Translations under genes and position numbers: made by a program
Source: DIGJ01 sp041739345
GTDB lineage: Bacteria > Bacillota > Clostridia > Lachnospirales > Lachnospiraceae
Length of the DNA stretch: 64,000 nucleotides
Direction of reading: 5' to 3'
NCBI GenBank assembly: GCA_041739345.1
Contig: JBGSNZ010000019.1
Location: 1 to 64,000 of the forward strand
Shown: positions 51,057 to 61,224 of the stretch, piece after piece
Position numbering within the stretch: the first letter of the stretch is position 1
Layout: each line of letters opens with the position of its first letter
The notes under the pieces: generated by a model
Seen by the model: the letters and a program-made list of their open reading frames with translations, nothing else
What the model was told of the DNA's origin: nothing
The model's database searches: none

Positions 51057-52846
51057 TGAGTATCGATACATTTCGTAAAGATGAAAAAACAACAACAGCG
51101 TCAAGGATGGATACGCTGACTCGCTTGTTTTCCTATTTATTAAAATATATTTTCCCAATAATATGGGTACTGCTAATCATGGTAGTAACCATTGGGATTT
51201 CGGTAATCAATCCACTGTTGATTGAACGGGCAATTGATGTATATATTGCAAACAAAGATGTAATGGGGCTTTTGAAGCTTGCCCTATTTGGAGCGTCCAT
51301 CAATCTGTTTTTTGTCTTACTGGTAAAGCTTCGAATGTATATTATGGCAGTGGTATCCAATAAAATTTTATTGGATATCCGCAAGGAATTGTATGAACAT
51401 ATTCAGACGTTATCGTTTCAGTTCTTTGACAGTAGACCAACTGGTAAGATTTTGGCTCGTATTATTGGAGACGTAAATTCATTAAAGAAAGTACTTTCCG
51501 ATAGTGTAACAACATTAATTCCAGATTTTGTAACGATTTGTGCCGTCGTAGTTATTATGTTTGTAAAGGATGCAAGACTTGCAGCAGCAGCACTAAGTAG
51601 TCTTCCGATTATGATAGCAGGTATCTGGTTTGTTAAGAAACGCTCGGAAAAAGAATGGCAAATTTTTAGAAAAAAAGGATCCAATTTAAATGCATTTGTT
51701 CATGAAAATTTGTCTGGAATCCGTGTAGTGAAAAGCTTGACAGCAGAACAAGAGACGAAGGAAACATTTTCTGATTTGGTAAGACAGCATGAAAAATCAT
51801 TTCAGAAAGCCGTTGTTTTTGCTGATATGATTGGCCCCGTTATTGATTTTTGCTGGGGACTGGGAACCATGGTTTTATTCTATGTTGGGATTGTAGTTCT
51901 AGGAATCAATCAGGTATCTGTTGGTATTTTGGTAGCATTTGGTAATTATATTTGGATGTTTTGGTCCCCAGTACTAAATGTCAGCAATTTTTATAACCAG
52001 TTAATAAACAATCTTTCAGGAGCAGAGCGTATCTTTGAAATTTTGGATACCAAACCGGATATTGTGGATCGAAGCGATGTGATTGAACTGCCAGAAGTAG
52101 AAGGTTTCATTACGTTTGATAAGGTTTCTTTTTCCTATGATGAAGGTACCAGTGCAGAAACTAAGGTATTAAGTGAAGTTAGTTTTTCAGTAAAACCAGG
52201 AGAAACAATTGCTCTTGTTGGACCGACCGGAGCAGGAAAGAGCACGATAGTAAATCTGATTAGCCGATTCTATGACATTCAAAAAGGTCACATTTACGTA
52301 GACGGTTATGATCTGCAGGATATTTCGATGGAAAGTTTGAGAAATCAAATGGGTGTGATGACGCAGGATAACTTCCTGTTTTCCGGTACGGTGGAGGATA
52401 ATATCCGCTATGGTAGACTGGATGCAACGAAGGATGAAATCATAAGTGCAGCAAAAGCTGTCAATGCACATTCCTTCATTATGCAGATGGAAAACGGCTA
52501 TGATACACAGTTAAAAGAACGGGGAGCCGGACTTTCCATTGGGCAAAGACAGCTGATTGCGTTTGCAAGAACCATGGTATCTATGCCAAAAATACTTATT
52601 TTAGACGAAGCAACCTCTAGCATCGATACCAAGACGGAATTGTTGGTACAACAGGGAATTGAAATGCTTTTAAAGGGAAGAACTTCCTTTGTTATTGCCC
52701 ATCGTCTTTCTACAATTCAAAAGGCAGATCGCATTTTTGTCATAGATAATGGAGGAATTGTGGAAGAAGGGAATGCCAAAGAATTATTAGCAATGAAAGG
52801 CCAATATTATAACCTATATATGGCGCAATTTAAGAATGTCTCGTAG
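51056..52846 (+). CDS. heterodimeric ABC exporter, catalytic subunit (BmrD-like)
   Basis: The 596-residue half-transporter has six helices and an ATPase with Walker A GPTGAGKST, Walker B ILILDEATSSID with the catalytic Glu intact, and signature LSIGQRQ, altered from LSGGQ. The intact Glu here and the altered signature complement the degenerate partner, so the pair contains one full ATP site. TAATG couples its start to the partner's stop. Confidence 0.9.
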   Translation: MSIDTFRKDEKTTTASRMDTLTRLFSYLLKYIFPIIWVLLIMVVTIGISVINPLLIERAIDVYIANKDVMGLLKLALFGASINLFFVLLVKLRMYIMAVVSNKILLDIRKELYEHIQTLSFQFFDSRPTGKILARIIGDVNSLKKVLSDSVTTLIPDFVTICAVVVIMFVKDARLAAAALSSLPIMIAGIWFVKKRSEKEWQIFRKKGSNLNAFVHENLSGIRVVKSLTAEQETKETFSDLVRQHEKSFQKAVVFADMIGPVIDFCWGLGTMVLFYVGIVVLGINQVSVGILVAFGNYIWMFWSPVLNVSNFYNQLINNLSGAERIFEILDTKPDIVDRSDVIELPEVEGFITFDKVSFSYDEGTSAETKVLSEVSFSVKPGETIALVGPTGAGKSTIVNLISRFYDIQKGHIYVDGYDLQDISMESLRNQMGVMTQDNFLFSGTVEDNIRYGRLDATKDEIISAAKAVNAHSFIMQMENGYDTQLKERGAGLSIGQRQLIAFARTMVSMPKILILDEATSSIDTKTELLVQQGIEMLLKGRTSFVIAHRLSTIQKADRIFVIDNGGIVEEGNAKELLAMKGQYYNLYMAQFKNVS

Positions 52847-52870
52847 GTGAATCCAAAAGGAGGCGTAGTT

Positions 52871-52900
52871 TTGACAAAGTATCAGGGTATAGAGTATGAT
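52871..52900 (+). promoter_or_regulatory. promoter of the MATE gene
   Basis: TTGACA (52871-52876), 18 bp and TATGAT (52895-52900) lie about 38 bp before the start. Confidence 0.65.
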
Positions 52901-52937
52901 AAATAACAAACAATAAATTGGAATAAGGGAGAAGAGC

Positions 52938-54287
52938 ATGGCAAACGATAAAACGTCTGGAATTTTAATGACTGAAGGTAACATATGGAAACAAGTATTG
53001 CTCTTTTCTATTCCACTATTGATAGGAAATATATTTCAACAGCTTTATAATACAGTGGATTCTATTGTTGTTGGACGTTATGTTGGTACAGCAGCTCTTG
53101 CAGCGGTTGGATCTAGCAATTCACTCATTAACTTATTAATTGGCATGTTTAGTGGAATTGCCACGGGTGCCGGAGTTATTATAGCACAGTATTTTGGGGC
53201 AAAGAAGTTTGAAAAAATGGAATGGGCGGTACACACAGCAATTGCCTTAAGTTTTATAGGTGGAATCTTACTATCGCTGGTTGGATATTTTACATCGGGT
53301 GCTATCCTTCGCTTTATGGGAACACCAGAGAATGTAATGCCAAATTCAACACTTTACCTTCGTATTTTCTTCTTGGGATCCATATTTAACTTAGTTTATA
53401 ATATGTGCGCAGGAATATTACGAGCGGTTGGAAATTCAAAGAGTCCGCTTTACTATCTTTGTATTGCATCCGTAACCAATATCTTACTGGATTTACTGTT
53501 TGTAATTGTATTACAGTTTGGAGTTGCTGGAGTTGGAATTGCTACCATTATCTCTCAGGCTATTTCAATGTTTCTTATTTTACGGAAACTTACAAAATGT
53601 ATAGGACCTTATAGTTTACATTGGAAGAAAGTAAGAATTGATGGTCGGATGGCAAAACGAATAATCACATTTGGTGTGCCTGCCGGACTTCAAAGTTCCA
53701 TTATTTCTTTATCAAATGTAATTGTACAGTCAAACATCAATAGTTTCGGGGATAAAGCAATGGCAGGTTGCAGCTCGTTTGTAAAGGTGGATGGGTTTAT
53801 TATGCTTCCAGTTATTAGCTTTAGTATGGCAGTTATGACCTTTGTAGGACAAAATATCGGAGCACAAAAATATGACAGGGTAAAAAAAGGGTTATGGGTA
53901 ACGTTGGTACTATCCACAGTTTATGTAGGAATTGTATCCTTTTTGTTATATACCTTTGGTGAAAAGGTAATTAGTATTTTTACAGAAGAAGCATCTGTAG
54001 TAAAAAATGGCATGATTATGATGAATATCCTAATGCCATTTTATGTAGTCATAGCAGTCGTAAATATATTAACCGGAGCAATTCGGGGAGCTGGTAAGAG
54101 CTTTGCATCTATGGTAATCATGATTGTTAATCTTTGTGGTGTGCGTATGCTTTGGATATTTATTATGCGTCCGCTATTCCCAACGTTAGATACCGTTTTG
54201 TGGGGATATCCGGTCAGCTGGATTACTGGGATTATTTGTGCTTTACTGTATGCATGGAAAGGAAATTGGCTGAAAAAAGATGCATAA
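52938..54287 (+). CDS. MATE-family efflux transporter
   Basis: The 449-residue protein has twelve helices in two repeats. The N-terminal PLLIGNIFQQLYNTVDSIVVGRYVG motif and AVGSSNSLINLL are characteristic of the MATE family, DinF/NorM side. It would export cationic compounds with Na+ or H+. It follows the ABC exporter but has its own promoter. GGGAGAAG is the RBS. Confidence 0.93.
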   Translation: MANDKTSGILMTEGNIWKQVLLFSIPLLIGNIFQQLYNTVDSIVVGRYVGTAALAAVGSSNSLINLLIGMFSGIATGAGVIIAQYFGAKKFEKMEWAVHTAIALSFIGGILLSLVGYFTSGAILRFMGTPENVMPNSTLYLRIFFLGSIFNLVYNMCAGILRAVGNSKSPLYYLCIASVTNILLDLLFVIVLQFGVAGVGIATIISQAISMFLILRKLTKCIGPYSLHWKKVRIDGRMAKRIITFGVPAGLQSSIISLSNVIVQSNINSFGDKAMAGCSSFVKVDGFIMLPVISFSMAVMTFVGQNIGAQKYDRVKKGLWVTLVLSTVYVGIVSFLLYTFGEKVISIFTEEASVVKNGMIMMNILMPFYVVIAVVNILTGAIRGAGKSFASMVIMIVNLCGVRMLWIFIMRPLFPTLDTVLWGYPVSWITGIICALLYAWKGNWLKKDA

Positions 54288-54411
54288 AATTTTCAATACA
54301 ACCAGATTACATCAAAGTCTTTTAGAAGAAATCAGGGAAAGAGACTAGACAAAAACAAACTTTTCATGGATAATGTTTGATAAATAAAAGAGAAGAAAAG
54401 AGGACGAACAT

Positions 54412-55782
54412 ATGAAGCTATGGGGCGGTCGTTTTACGAAAGAAACCAATCAGCTAGTACACAATTTTAATGCATCAATTTCTTTTGATCAAAGATTTTA
54501 TCGTCAGGATATCGAAGGCAGTATGGCACATGTTACGATGTTATGTAAACAAGGCATTCTGACCGAAGAAGAAAAAGACACCATTTTAGCTGGCCTTTCC
54601 GGTATTTTGGAAGAAATCGAAAATGGTTTACTTGTGATTGATGGAACTTATGAAGACATTCATAGCTTTGTTGAAGCTCACCTTATTTCACGCGTCGGAG
54701 ATGCTGGCAAAAAACTTCATACTGGAAGAAGTAGAAATGATCAAGTTGCGCTTGATATGAAGCTTTATACTAGAAATGAAGTCAAAGAAACAAAAGAATT
54801 ATTAAAACATTTACTTTCTGTTCTTTTACGAATTATGGAAGAAAATACAGATACCTTTATGCCGGGATTTACACACTTACAAAAGGCACAACCCATTACG
54901 CTGGCACATCATATGGGAGCCTACTTTGAAATGTTTAAAAGAGATGTTTCCAGGTTGGAAGATATCTATAAACGTATGAATTTGTCTCCGATTGGATCTG
55001 GTGCTTTAGCGGGAACCACGTATCCATTAGACCGTGCATACACAGCTCAGCTGCTTGATTTTGATGGCCCGACACTAAATAGTATGGATTCCGTAGCAGA
55101 TCGCGATTATTTAATTGAATATTTAAGTGCTATGGCTACGATTATGATGCATTTAAGCCGATTTTCTGAAGAAGTCATTATCTGGAATTCCAATGAATAT
55201 CAATTTGTAGATATTGATGATTCTTACAGTACAGGCTCTAGTATCATGCCACAGAAAAAAAATCCGGATATAGCGGAGCTAGTTCGTGGTAAAACGGGTC
55301 GTGTGTATGGTGCCTTGATGTCACTTCTTACTACTATGAAGGGCATACCTTTAGCTTATAACAAGGATATGCAAGAAGACAAAGAACTTGCTTTTGATGC
55401 GATGGATACAACAAAAGGATGCATTGCGTTATTTACAGGCATGTTAGATACAATGAAATTTAACAAAGAAACGATGGCTAAAAGTGCTAAAAATGGATTT
55501 ACCAATGCTACGGATGCAGCAGATTATCTGGTTAATCATGGAGTTCCATTCCGTGATGCGCATGGAATCATTGGACAACTGGTACTTTTATGTATTGATA
55601 AAAACTGTTCACTTGATGAACTTCCACTTACTGAGTATCAAGCAGTTTCGCCTGTATTTAAGGAAGATATATATGAGGCAATCAGCTTAGAGACTTGTGT
55701 GGAAAAGAGAAACACCATTGGTGCACCAGGTAAACGGGCAATGGCAGAAGTAATTAAAATTTACAAAGAATATTTAAAATAA
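54412..55782 (+). CDS. argH: argininosuccinate lyase
   Basis: ArgH cleaves argininosuccinate to arginine and fumarate. The 456-residue protein has MKLWGGRFTKETNQL at the start, HTGRSRNDQVALD (about 103-115) and the signature GSSIMPQKKNPD (about 279-290) with the catalytic Ser. It is not next to argG, which would be expected in a biosynthetic operon. A peptidase gene follows closely. Confidence 0.96.
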   Translation: MKLWGGRFTKETNQLVHNFNASISFDQRFYRQDIEGSMAHVTMLCKQGILTEEEKDTILAGLSGILEEIENGLLVIDGTYEDIHSFVEAHLISRVGDAGKKLHTGRSRNDQVALDMKLYTRNEVKETKELLKHLLSVLLRIMEENTDTFMPGFTHLQKAQPITLAHHMGAYFEMFKRDVSRLEDIYKRMNLSPIGSGALAGTTYPLDRAYTAQLLDFDGPTLNSMDSVADRDYLIEYLSAMATIMMHLSRFSEEVIIWNSNEYQFVDIDDSYSTGSSIMPQKKNPDIAELVRGKTGRVYGALMSLLTTMKGIPLAYNKDMQEDKELAFDAMDTTKGCIALFTGMLDTMKFNKETMAKSAKNGFTNATDAADYLVNHGVPFRDAHGIIGQLVLLCIDKNCSLDELPLTEYQAVSPVFKEDIYEAISLETCVEKRNTIGAPGKRAMAEVIKIYKEYLK

Positions 55783-55815
55783 GAGTAGAAGGCACTCGAG
55801 GGAATGGGGAAAATT

Positions 55816-57321
55816 ATGAATCAGTTATTTAAAGAACTAGAAGAAAATTATTTGCAAAAGGGTCAGGCATTAACCATGGCTTTGACTTTGATCGAATGGG
55901 ATGGAGCAACAGAGGCACCAGAAGAAGCCGATGAGAATACCTCAAAAATGGTTGGCGTGCTTTCGGACCTATATTTTAATGCCTATATCAATGACAATGT
56001 AAAGGCAATAATGAAACAAATCGAAGCACAAAAAGAAACATTAGATGAAAGAGAGAGAATCATTTTTCATGAATTAGAACTATTATATGAAAGGCTTGAA
56101 ACCATTCCGTCAAAGGAATACCGTGAATATTCTGAATTGACAGCGCTTTCAATAAATATATGGACGAAGGCTAAACAAAACGAAGATTTTAATGTGTTTG
56201 TTCCTACACTTGAAAAGATTCTTTCCTATAAAAAAAAATTTGCTGCGTATCGAAAGAAGGACGATGGTAAGACTCCTTATGACATTTTACTTAGTGATTA
56301 TGAACCTGGATTCAATGAAAAAAGCTTAGATGAATTTTTTGATGTATTAAAACAAGAGCTAGTACCGTTTATTAAAACGATTACTGAAAAAGCGAAAAAT
56401 GTAGATAACTCTTTTAATTTTAAATCGTATGATGTGGACAAGCAGAAGCAATTTTGTGATTTTCTTGCCGGTTATATTGGATTTGATTTTGAAAAAGGTG
56501 TAATTAAGGAGAGTGCACATCCCTTTACAACTAATTTTCATAACAAAGATGTTCGTATTACCAATCATTACTATGAGAATAACCTTGAAAGTGCTATTTT
56601 CTCAGTCATTCATGAGAGTGGACATGCAATCTATGAAATGCAAATTGACGATTCGCTGACGCAGACACTTGCAGGAGAAGGAACTTCTATGGGAGTTCAT
56701 GAATCCCAGTCTCGTTTTTATGAAAATATAATTGGAAGAAGCGAAGCTTTCTGGAAGCCAATTTATCAAAGGCTAGTAGAAACCTTTCAGGAGCAGCTAA
56801 ACGGAGTTTCCCTAGCACAGTTTATTAAGGCAATCAATAAGCCTGAATGTGGATTAATCCGAACAGAAGCAGATGAATTAACTTATTCATTGCATGTGCT
56901 GATTCGTTATGAAGTTGAAAAGCTGTTGTTAGCGGAGAAAATTACAGTTGAGGATATTCCTCGTGTCTGGAACGAAAAATACAAAGAGTATTTAGGGGTG
57001 ACACCAAAAAATGATAAAGAAGGAGCCTTACAGGATGTGCACTGGTCTTGTGGTGATTTTGGATATTTTCCATCCTATGCACTTGGAAGTGCAATTGGGG
57101 CACAAATTTACTACCATATGAAAAAAGTAATGCCATTTGAGACTTATTTGGAAGAAGGAAACCTAAAACCAATCCAGGAATTTTTAAAAGAAACCATTCA
57201 TAAGTTTGGAAAATCAAAGAATACAAATCAGATTTTGTTTGAGATGACAGGTGAGGAGTTTAATCCACATTATTATGTAACCTATCTAAAAGAGAAATAT
57301 GAAACACTATATGAAGCCTAG
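55816..57321 (+). CDS. M32 carboxypeptidase
   Basis: The 501-residue metallocarboxypeptidase (Taq/Pfu type) has the HEXXH zinc site VIHESGHAIYE (about 267-277), then GTSMGVHESQSRFYENIIGRS and IRTEADELTYSLH. It trims C-terminal residues from peptides in the cytosol. ATG 55816 is preferred because GGGGA sits 6 bp ahead; ATG 55804 directly abuts its purine run and is too close. It lies 33 bp after argH. Confidence 0.92.
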   Translation: MNQLFKELEENYLQKGQALTMALTLIEWDGATEAPEEADENTSKMVGVLSDLYFNAYINDNVKAIMKQIEAQKETLDERERIIFHELELLYERLETIPSKEYREYSELTALSINIWTKAKQNEDFNVFVPTLEKILSYKKKFAAYRKKDDGKTPYDILLSDYEPGFNEKSLDEFFDVLKQELVPFIKTITEKAKNVDNSFNFKSYDVDKQKQFCDFLAGYIGFDFEKGVIKESAHPFTTNFHNKDVRITNHYYENNLESAIFSVIHESGHAIYEMQIDDSLTQTLAGEGTSMGVHESQSRFYENIIGRSEAFWKPIYQRLVETFQEQLNGVSLAQFIKAINKPECGLIRTEADELTYSLHVLIRYEVEKLLLAEKITVEDIPRVWNEKYKEYLGVTPKNDKEGALQDVHWSCGDFGYFPSYALGSAIGAQIYYHMKKVMPFETYLEEGNLKPIQEFLKETIHKFGKSKNTNQILFEMTGEEFNPHYYVTYLKEKYETLYEA

Positions 57322-57353
57322 AGATATTAAAAAACAATGAAAAAAATGGATAT

Positions 57354-57394
57354 AAAAGGATGTATTAATGGCAATGGCATTAATACATCCTTTT
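57354..57394. terminator. 16-bp bidirectional terminator
   Basis: AAAAGGATGTATTAAT (57354-57369) pairs perfectly with ATTAATACATCCTTTT (57379-57394). It separates the convergent carboxypeptidase and the minus-strand ATPase operon, and the last bases overlap the minus gene's stop. Confidence 0.88.
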
Positions 57395-57812
57395 ATTCAA
57401 AATCAATATTTAAATAATCCGAACGCTTCTTTTCAGCAGCGGTTTCCTCCGGATATTCTTTTTCAATTGTGTCTATGTAAATATTTTCGCCGTTTTCTTC
57501 TGTAACTGTAAGTTCTTCGACTATCAAATCCTTTTCACGGAAAGGTTCCAAGCGTTCACTTTCGCGTTTTTGATATTCTCTAATCTTAAGAATCGCAAGA
57601 TTATCAATTCCAGATAACGCAAAAGTATCCTGTACGTTATACTGAAAATATTTAATTACATTTCCAGTTACAAAAGTAATCATCTCCTGCGTGCAAAGAT
57701 CAATGTCACGGTAATATGGAAGCTTGTTATACATAGAAAAATCATCATGATTTGCGGCATCAAACGGTCTTAATTTACGCTTTGATATACTAGAACTATC
57801 GATAATAATCAC
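57393..57812 (-). CDS. conserved-looking cytosolic protein, unknown function
   Basis: The 139-residue protein is acidic in its second half and has no membrane segment. Landmarks are YYRDIDLCTQEMITFVTGNVIKYFQY and ILKIREYQKRESERL. I do not recognise the family. It starts at GTG 57812, 11 bp after the P-type ATPase stop and in the same direction, so it is probably co-transcribed and may act with the pump. A later ATG at codon 28 is a possible alternative start. Confidence 0.55.
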   Translation of the reverse strand: MIIIDSSSISKRKLRPFDAANHDDFSMYNKLPYYRDIDLCTQEMITFVTGNVIKYFQYNVQDTFALSGIDNLAILKIREYQKRESERLEPFREKDLIVEELTVTEENGENIYIDTIEKEYPEETAAEKKRSDYLNIDFE

Positions 57813-57823
57813 CCGCTTTTTGG

Positions 57824-60457
57824 TTATTTTTTTCTATTATAACTCTTTTTCTGCAATTCGACAACAAGAATCGGACTAAAGGATAGAGCAATTACGATTA
57901 ACCATTGGAAGAAAGTGAGTGAGGATACATGAAAAATTATACGAAGCGGTTTGATGGTGATAACACTTGTTTGTAAAATAAAGCAAATTAGGAAGGATGC
58001 AAAGAGCTGTGGATTACTAAAAATTCCAATTTCCTTTATGGATCGGCTACTTCTCATATTAAAGGAGTGGAAAAGCTGTGACAAGCTTAAAACAGTAAAA
58101 CACATGGTTCGACCAAGTTCCAGACCACCGCCTTCTAAGTGATGGTAGCCCAAAAGAAAGGCGCATAAAGCCAAGGCACCGATGAGAAGACCTTCTGCTA
58201 CTATTTTAAGCCCAAGGCCATTTGCAAACATAGACTGATCCGGTGTTTGTGGTGGACGTTTCATAATATCTTTGTCTGGAGGTTCTACTCCTAATGAAAT
58301 GGCTGGTAAGGAATCTGTAATTAGATTAATCCACAATAGATGAATTGCAAGCAGTGGGGTTGGAAGTTTACACAAAATTGCAGCAAAAATGGTTAAAAGT
58401 TCGCCAATATTACTTGATAAAAGGAAGTGAACTGATTTCTTTATATTATCATAGATACCTCTTCCTTCACGGACTGCAGTAACAATGGTTGCAAAATTAT
58501 CATCGGTAAGAATCATGTCGGATGCGTTTTTTGCAACATCGGTGCCAGATTGGCCCATAGCACAACCGATATCAGCTGCATTTAAAGCAGGCGCATCGTT
58601 TACTCCGTCACCCGTCATGGCTACAATATGCCCAAGACCTTGCAGTGCTCTTACAATACGAACCTTGTGCTTTGGAGAGACGCGGGCATAGATATGATAA
58701 TCTAATACCGCTTCTTTTAGTTCATCATCAGATAGGTTATCGATACTGTTTCCGGTGGTTGCTTCCTTTTCGTTTGTTATAATTCCTAATTCTTTTCCGA
58801 TTGCAGTAGCAGTTGCAATATGATCTCCGGTTATCATAATTGGTACAATACCTGCCTCACTGCAGGTTTGAATTGCATCATAAACCTCTGGACGCGGAGG
58901 ATCAATCATACCGATTAATCCAAGAAATGTGAGGGAGTTTTCATCAATCCGTTTTGGGTTGGTTATTGTCCTAGTTGCGACTGCGATAACCCGTAGTGCT
59001 TTATTCGTTAGTTTCTGATTTAGATTCTTTAATTGTAGCTGATCATTTTGAGAAATTAAAACAGGCTTACCATTTCTATAGATATGAGTACAGCAAGGAA
59101 GTAAGAAGTCAAATGCACCTTTGGTTACCTGAATATAATCGCTTCCATCTTTATATGCCGTTGACATACGTTTACGATTGGAATCAAACGGAATTTCATT
59201 GAGTCGTTTGTGATTTAAATCAAGCTTCGATTTATCAATTCCTAAAGCGTCAGCGGCTAAAACAATTGCATTTTCAGTGGAGTCACCAAAGACTTCTTTC
59301 TTTCCATTTTCATACTGCACACGGCTATCACAACATAAGCTCGCAAATTGAAGGATGTACTTCGCAAATTCACTATTAAGAGGTTCAATTCCATTTATGG
59401 AGCAAAGCTGAGTCACCGTCATTTTATTTTGAGTTAGCGTTCCGGTTTTATCAGAACATATAACGGTAGCACTCCCTAACGTTTCGACAGAGGCGAGACG
59501 CCTCACAATAGTATTTTTTTTTGCCAGGGTCTGAACACCAAGAGAAAGCATAATTGTCACAACGATAGGAAGTCCTTCTGGAATTGAGGCAACGGCAAGA
59601 CTTACACTCGTCATGAACATATCTAATATTGGTCTGCCCTGAAAGATTCCAAGCAAGAAGATTGCACTACAAATTAAAAGAGCAAGAATGCCAAGTGTTT
59701 TACCAAGTGATGCTAAACGTTTTTGTAGAGGGGTAAGAGGGGTATCTACTTCCGCAATCAGCTTTGCTATCGTCCCAACTTCTGTATGCATTCCAGTTTT
59801 AACAACAATACCCATTCCATGCCCTAAGGTAACCATGGAGCTGGAAAAACAAAGGTTTTTTCGCTCAGCCAGAGGTGTATCTGAGGATAGTACAAAATCA
59901 GAACCTTTTGAAACGGAGGCAGATTCTCCAGTTAATGAAGACTCATCTGTTTTTAATTGAAAGGATTCAATCAGCCTTAAATCGGCAGGAACAAAATCAC
60001 CAGTTTCTAACAAAACAATATCACCTGGTACCAAGAGTTCAGAAGGTATAACTTTAACAATACCATCCCGAAGTACTTTAGCAGTAGGACTTGCCAGTTT
60101 TTCTAATGCTTCTAATGATTTTTCAGCCTTTGCTTCTTGTATTGTTCCAATAATTGCATTGAGGATAATAATCGCAAATATGATGATTGGATCAATATAA
60201 TCGGTCTCCCCCTGTAAAAAGGAAATAGAAAAGGAGATAATAGCAGCAAAAATTAAAATGATGATCATAAAATCTGCAAACTGCTTAAAAAAGCGTATGA
60301 TAAGTGGCGTGCTTTTTTTCTTTTCCAGCTGATTATATCCGTATGTAGATAGGCGAAGTTTGGCTTCTTCACTGCTAAGACCAGTATTTTGATTGGTTGA
60401 AAATAGTTCAAAAGCTTCTCGAAGATGGAGCGTATGAATGTTTTCCTGATTTAACAT
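57824..60457 (-). CDS. calcium-type P-type ATPase (P2)
   Basis: The 877-residue cation pump has the phosphorylation motif SDKTGTLT (about 335-342), actuator TGES, hinge MITGDH and TGDGVNDAPAL. The membrane motif SIPEGLP (M4) with Glu and NLITDSLPAISLG (M6) are Ca2+-site residues typical of SERCA/PMCA-like bacterial pumps. It would export Ca2+ at the cell membrane. The C-terminus is complete, with ten predicted helices. GGAGG precedes the start. Confidence 0.93.
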   Translation of the reverse strand: MLNQENIHTLHLREAFELFSTNQNTGLSSEEAKLRLSTYGYNQLEKKKSTPLIIRFFKQFADFMIIILIFAAIISFSISFLQGETDYIDPIIIFAIIILNAIIGTIQEAKAEKSLEALEKLASPTAKVLRDGIVKVIPSELLVPGDIVLLETGDFVPADLRLIESFQLKTDESSLTGESASVSKGSDFVLSSDTPLAERKNLCFSSSMVTLGHGMGIVVKTGMHTEVGTIAKLIAEVDTPLTPLQKRLASLGKTLGILALLICSAIFLLGIFQGRPILDMFMTSVSLAVASIPEGLPIVVTIMLSLGVQTLAKKNTIVRRLASVETLGSATVICSDKTGTLTQNKMTVTQLCSINGIEPLNSEFAKYILQFASLCCDSRVQYENGKKEVFGDSTENAIVLAADALGIDKSKLDLNHKRLNEIPFDSNRKRMSTAYKDGSDYIQVTKGAFDFLLPCCTHIYRNGKPVLISQNDQLQLKNLNQKLTNKALRVIAVATRTITNPKRIDENSLTFLGLIGMIDPPRPEVYDAIQTCSEAGIVPIMITGDHIATATAIGKELGIITNEKEATTGNSIDNLSDDELKEAVLDYHIYARVSPKHKVRIVRALQGLGHIVAMTGDGVNDAPALNAADIGCAMGQSGTDVAKNASDMILTDDNFATIVTAVREGRGIYDNIKKSVHFLLSSNIGELLTIFAAILCKLPTPLLAIHLLWINLITDSLPAISLGVEPPDKDIMKRPPQTPDQSMFANGLGLKIVAEGLLIGALALCAFLLGYHHLEGGGLELGRTMCFTVLSLSQLFHSFNMRSSRSIKEIGIFSNPQLFASFLICFILQTSVITIKPLRIIFHVSSLTFFQWLIVIALSFSPILVVELQKKSYNRKK

Positions 60458-60543
60458 AAATATATCCTCCTATGGATTAATTACAATTTATGCACCAAGG
60501 GGGATGAAAATGAATAATGTAAAAATAAAAGGCTGGTTATCAA

Positions 60544-61098
60544 ATGTTATTTCGGATGATTTTGATGTCAATATCATTAAGCATAGATGCGCTTGGAATT
60601 GGTTTTTCATATGAAATGAAAGGAATCAGGATGGGGATGATGCCAAGAATTATGATTGGTGTCATCAATGCAGTAGTTATGGGGTTTGCAATTTTTGCTG
60701 GTCAAAAAATGCTAGAATACTTTCCAATCATTGTATCTGAGAGTATTGGAACGGCTATACTTATTTTAGTTGGCTGTCTGTTTATCAAAAATGCTCTATT
60801 TGGAAGTGAAGAGACCTTATGTGACTTAGATCATTCAATGGATATAAATCTATTAGAAGCTTTTTTACTTGGGGTAGCACTTTCTGCTGATTCTCTAAGT
60901 ATCGGAATTGCAGCTGCAACCTTGAATGTTTCTCTGCTTTGGATGCCTCTGAGTGTTGGTTTGATGCAAATTCTTTTTTTGTGGATAGGAAAATATTTAA
61001 CTCAAAAAAGTAAATTAAAAAATATATTTGATGCGAAGAAAAGCGGTGTGTTTGCAGGAACGCTCCTCATATTTATGGGAATTATACAAAATTTATAA
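60544..61098 (+). CDS. YtaF/MntP-family membrane protein
   Basis: The 184-residue protein has six helices in two inverted halves with repeated acid motifs SLSIDALGIG (about 11-20) and LSADSLSIGIA. This is the DUF204/MntP fold; the spacing is closest to the sporulation protein YtaF. Mn2+ efflux or a role in sporulation is possible. The start has a weak AAAAGG site 11 bp upstream. A better Shine-Dalgarno (AAGGGGG) belongs to an overlapping short frame at 60504, which could translate-couple it. Confidence 0.82.
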   Translation: MLFRMILMSISLSIDALGIGFSYEMKGIRMGMMPRIMIGVINAVVMGFAIFAGQKMLEYFPIIVSESIGTAILILVGCLFIKNALFGSEETLCDLDHSMDINLLEAFLLGVALSADSLSIGIAAATLNVSLLWMPLSVGLMQILFLWIGKYLTQKSKLKNIFDAKKSGVFAGTLLIFMGIIQNL

Positions 61099-61104
61099 AT
61101 ATGG

Positions 61105-61144
61105 TTACCCCCCTGTTACATGGAACGAGTGTAATAGGGGGTAA
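61105..61144 (+). other. strong hairpin between ytaF-like and truA
   Basis: TTACCCCC (61105-61112) pairs with GGGGGTAA (61137-61144), and an inner TTACA/TGTAA (61116-61120/61130-61134) lies within. There is no U-tract, so it is not a typical terminator. It may be a regulatory or mRNA-stability element. Confidence 0.55.
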
Positions 61145-61224
61145 ATTGACCTATATGATTGATTTGTGCCCATTTACAGTGTACAATAAAAGAAAATACA
61201 AAAGGCAGTAAGAATAGGAGTACT

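Noticed and set aside
60504..60610. short ORF with AAGGGGG before ytaF-like gene
   Set aside because: It is in another frame and overlaps the conserved ytaF start; no family features. It may couple translation but is not called as a gene.
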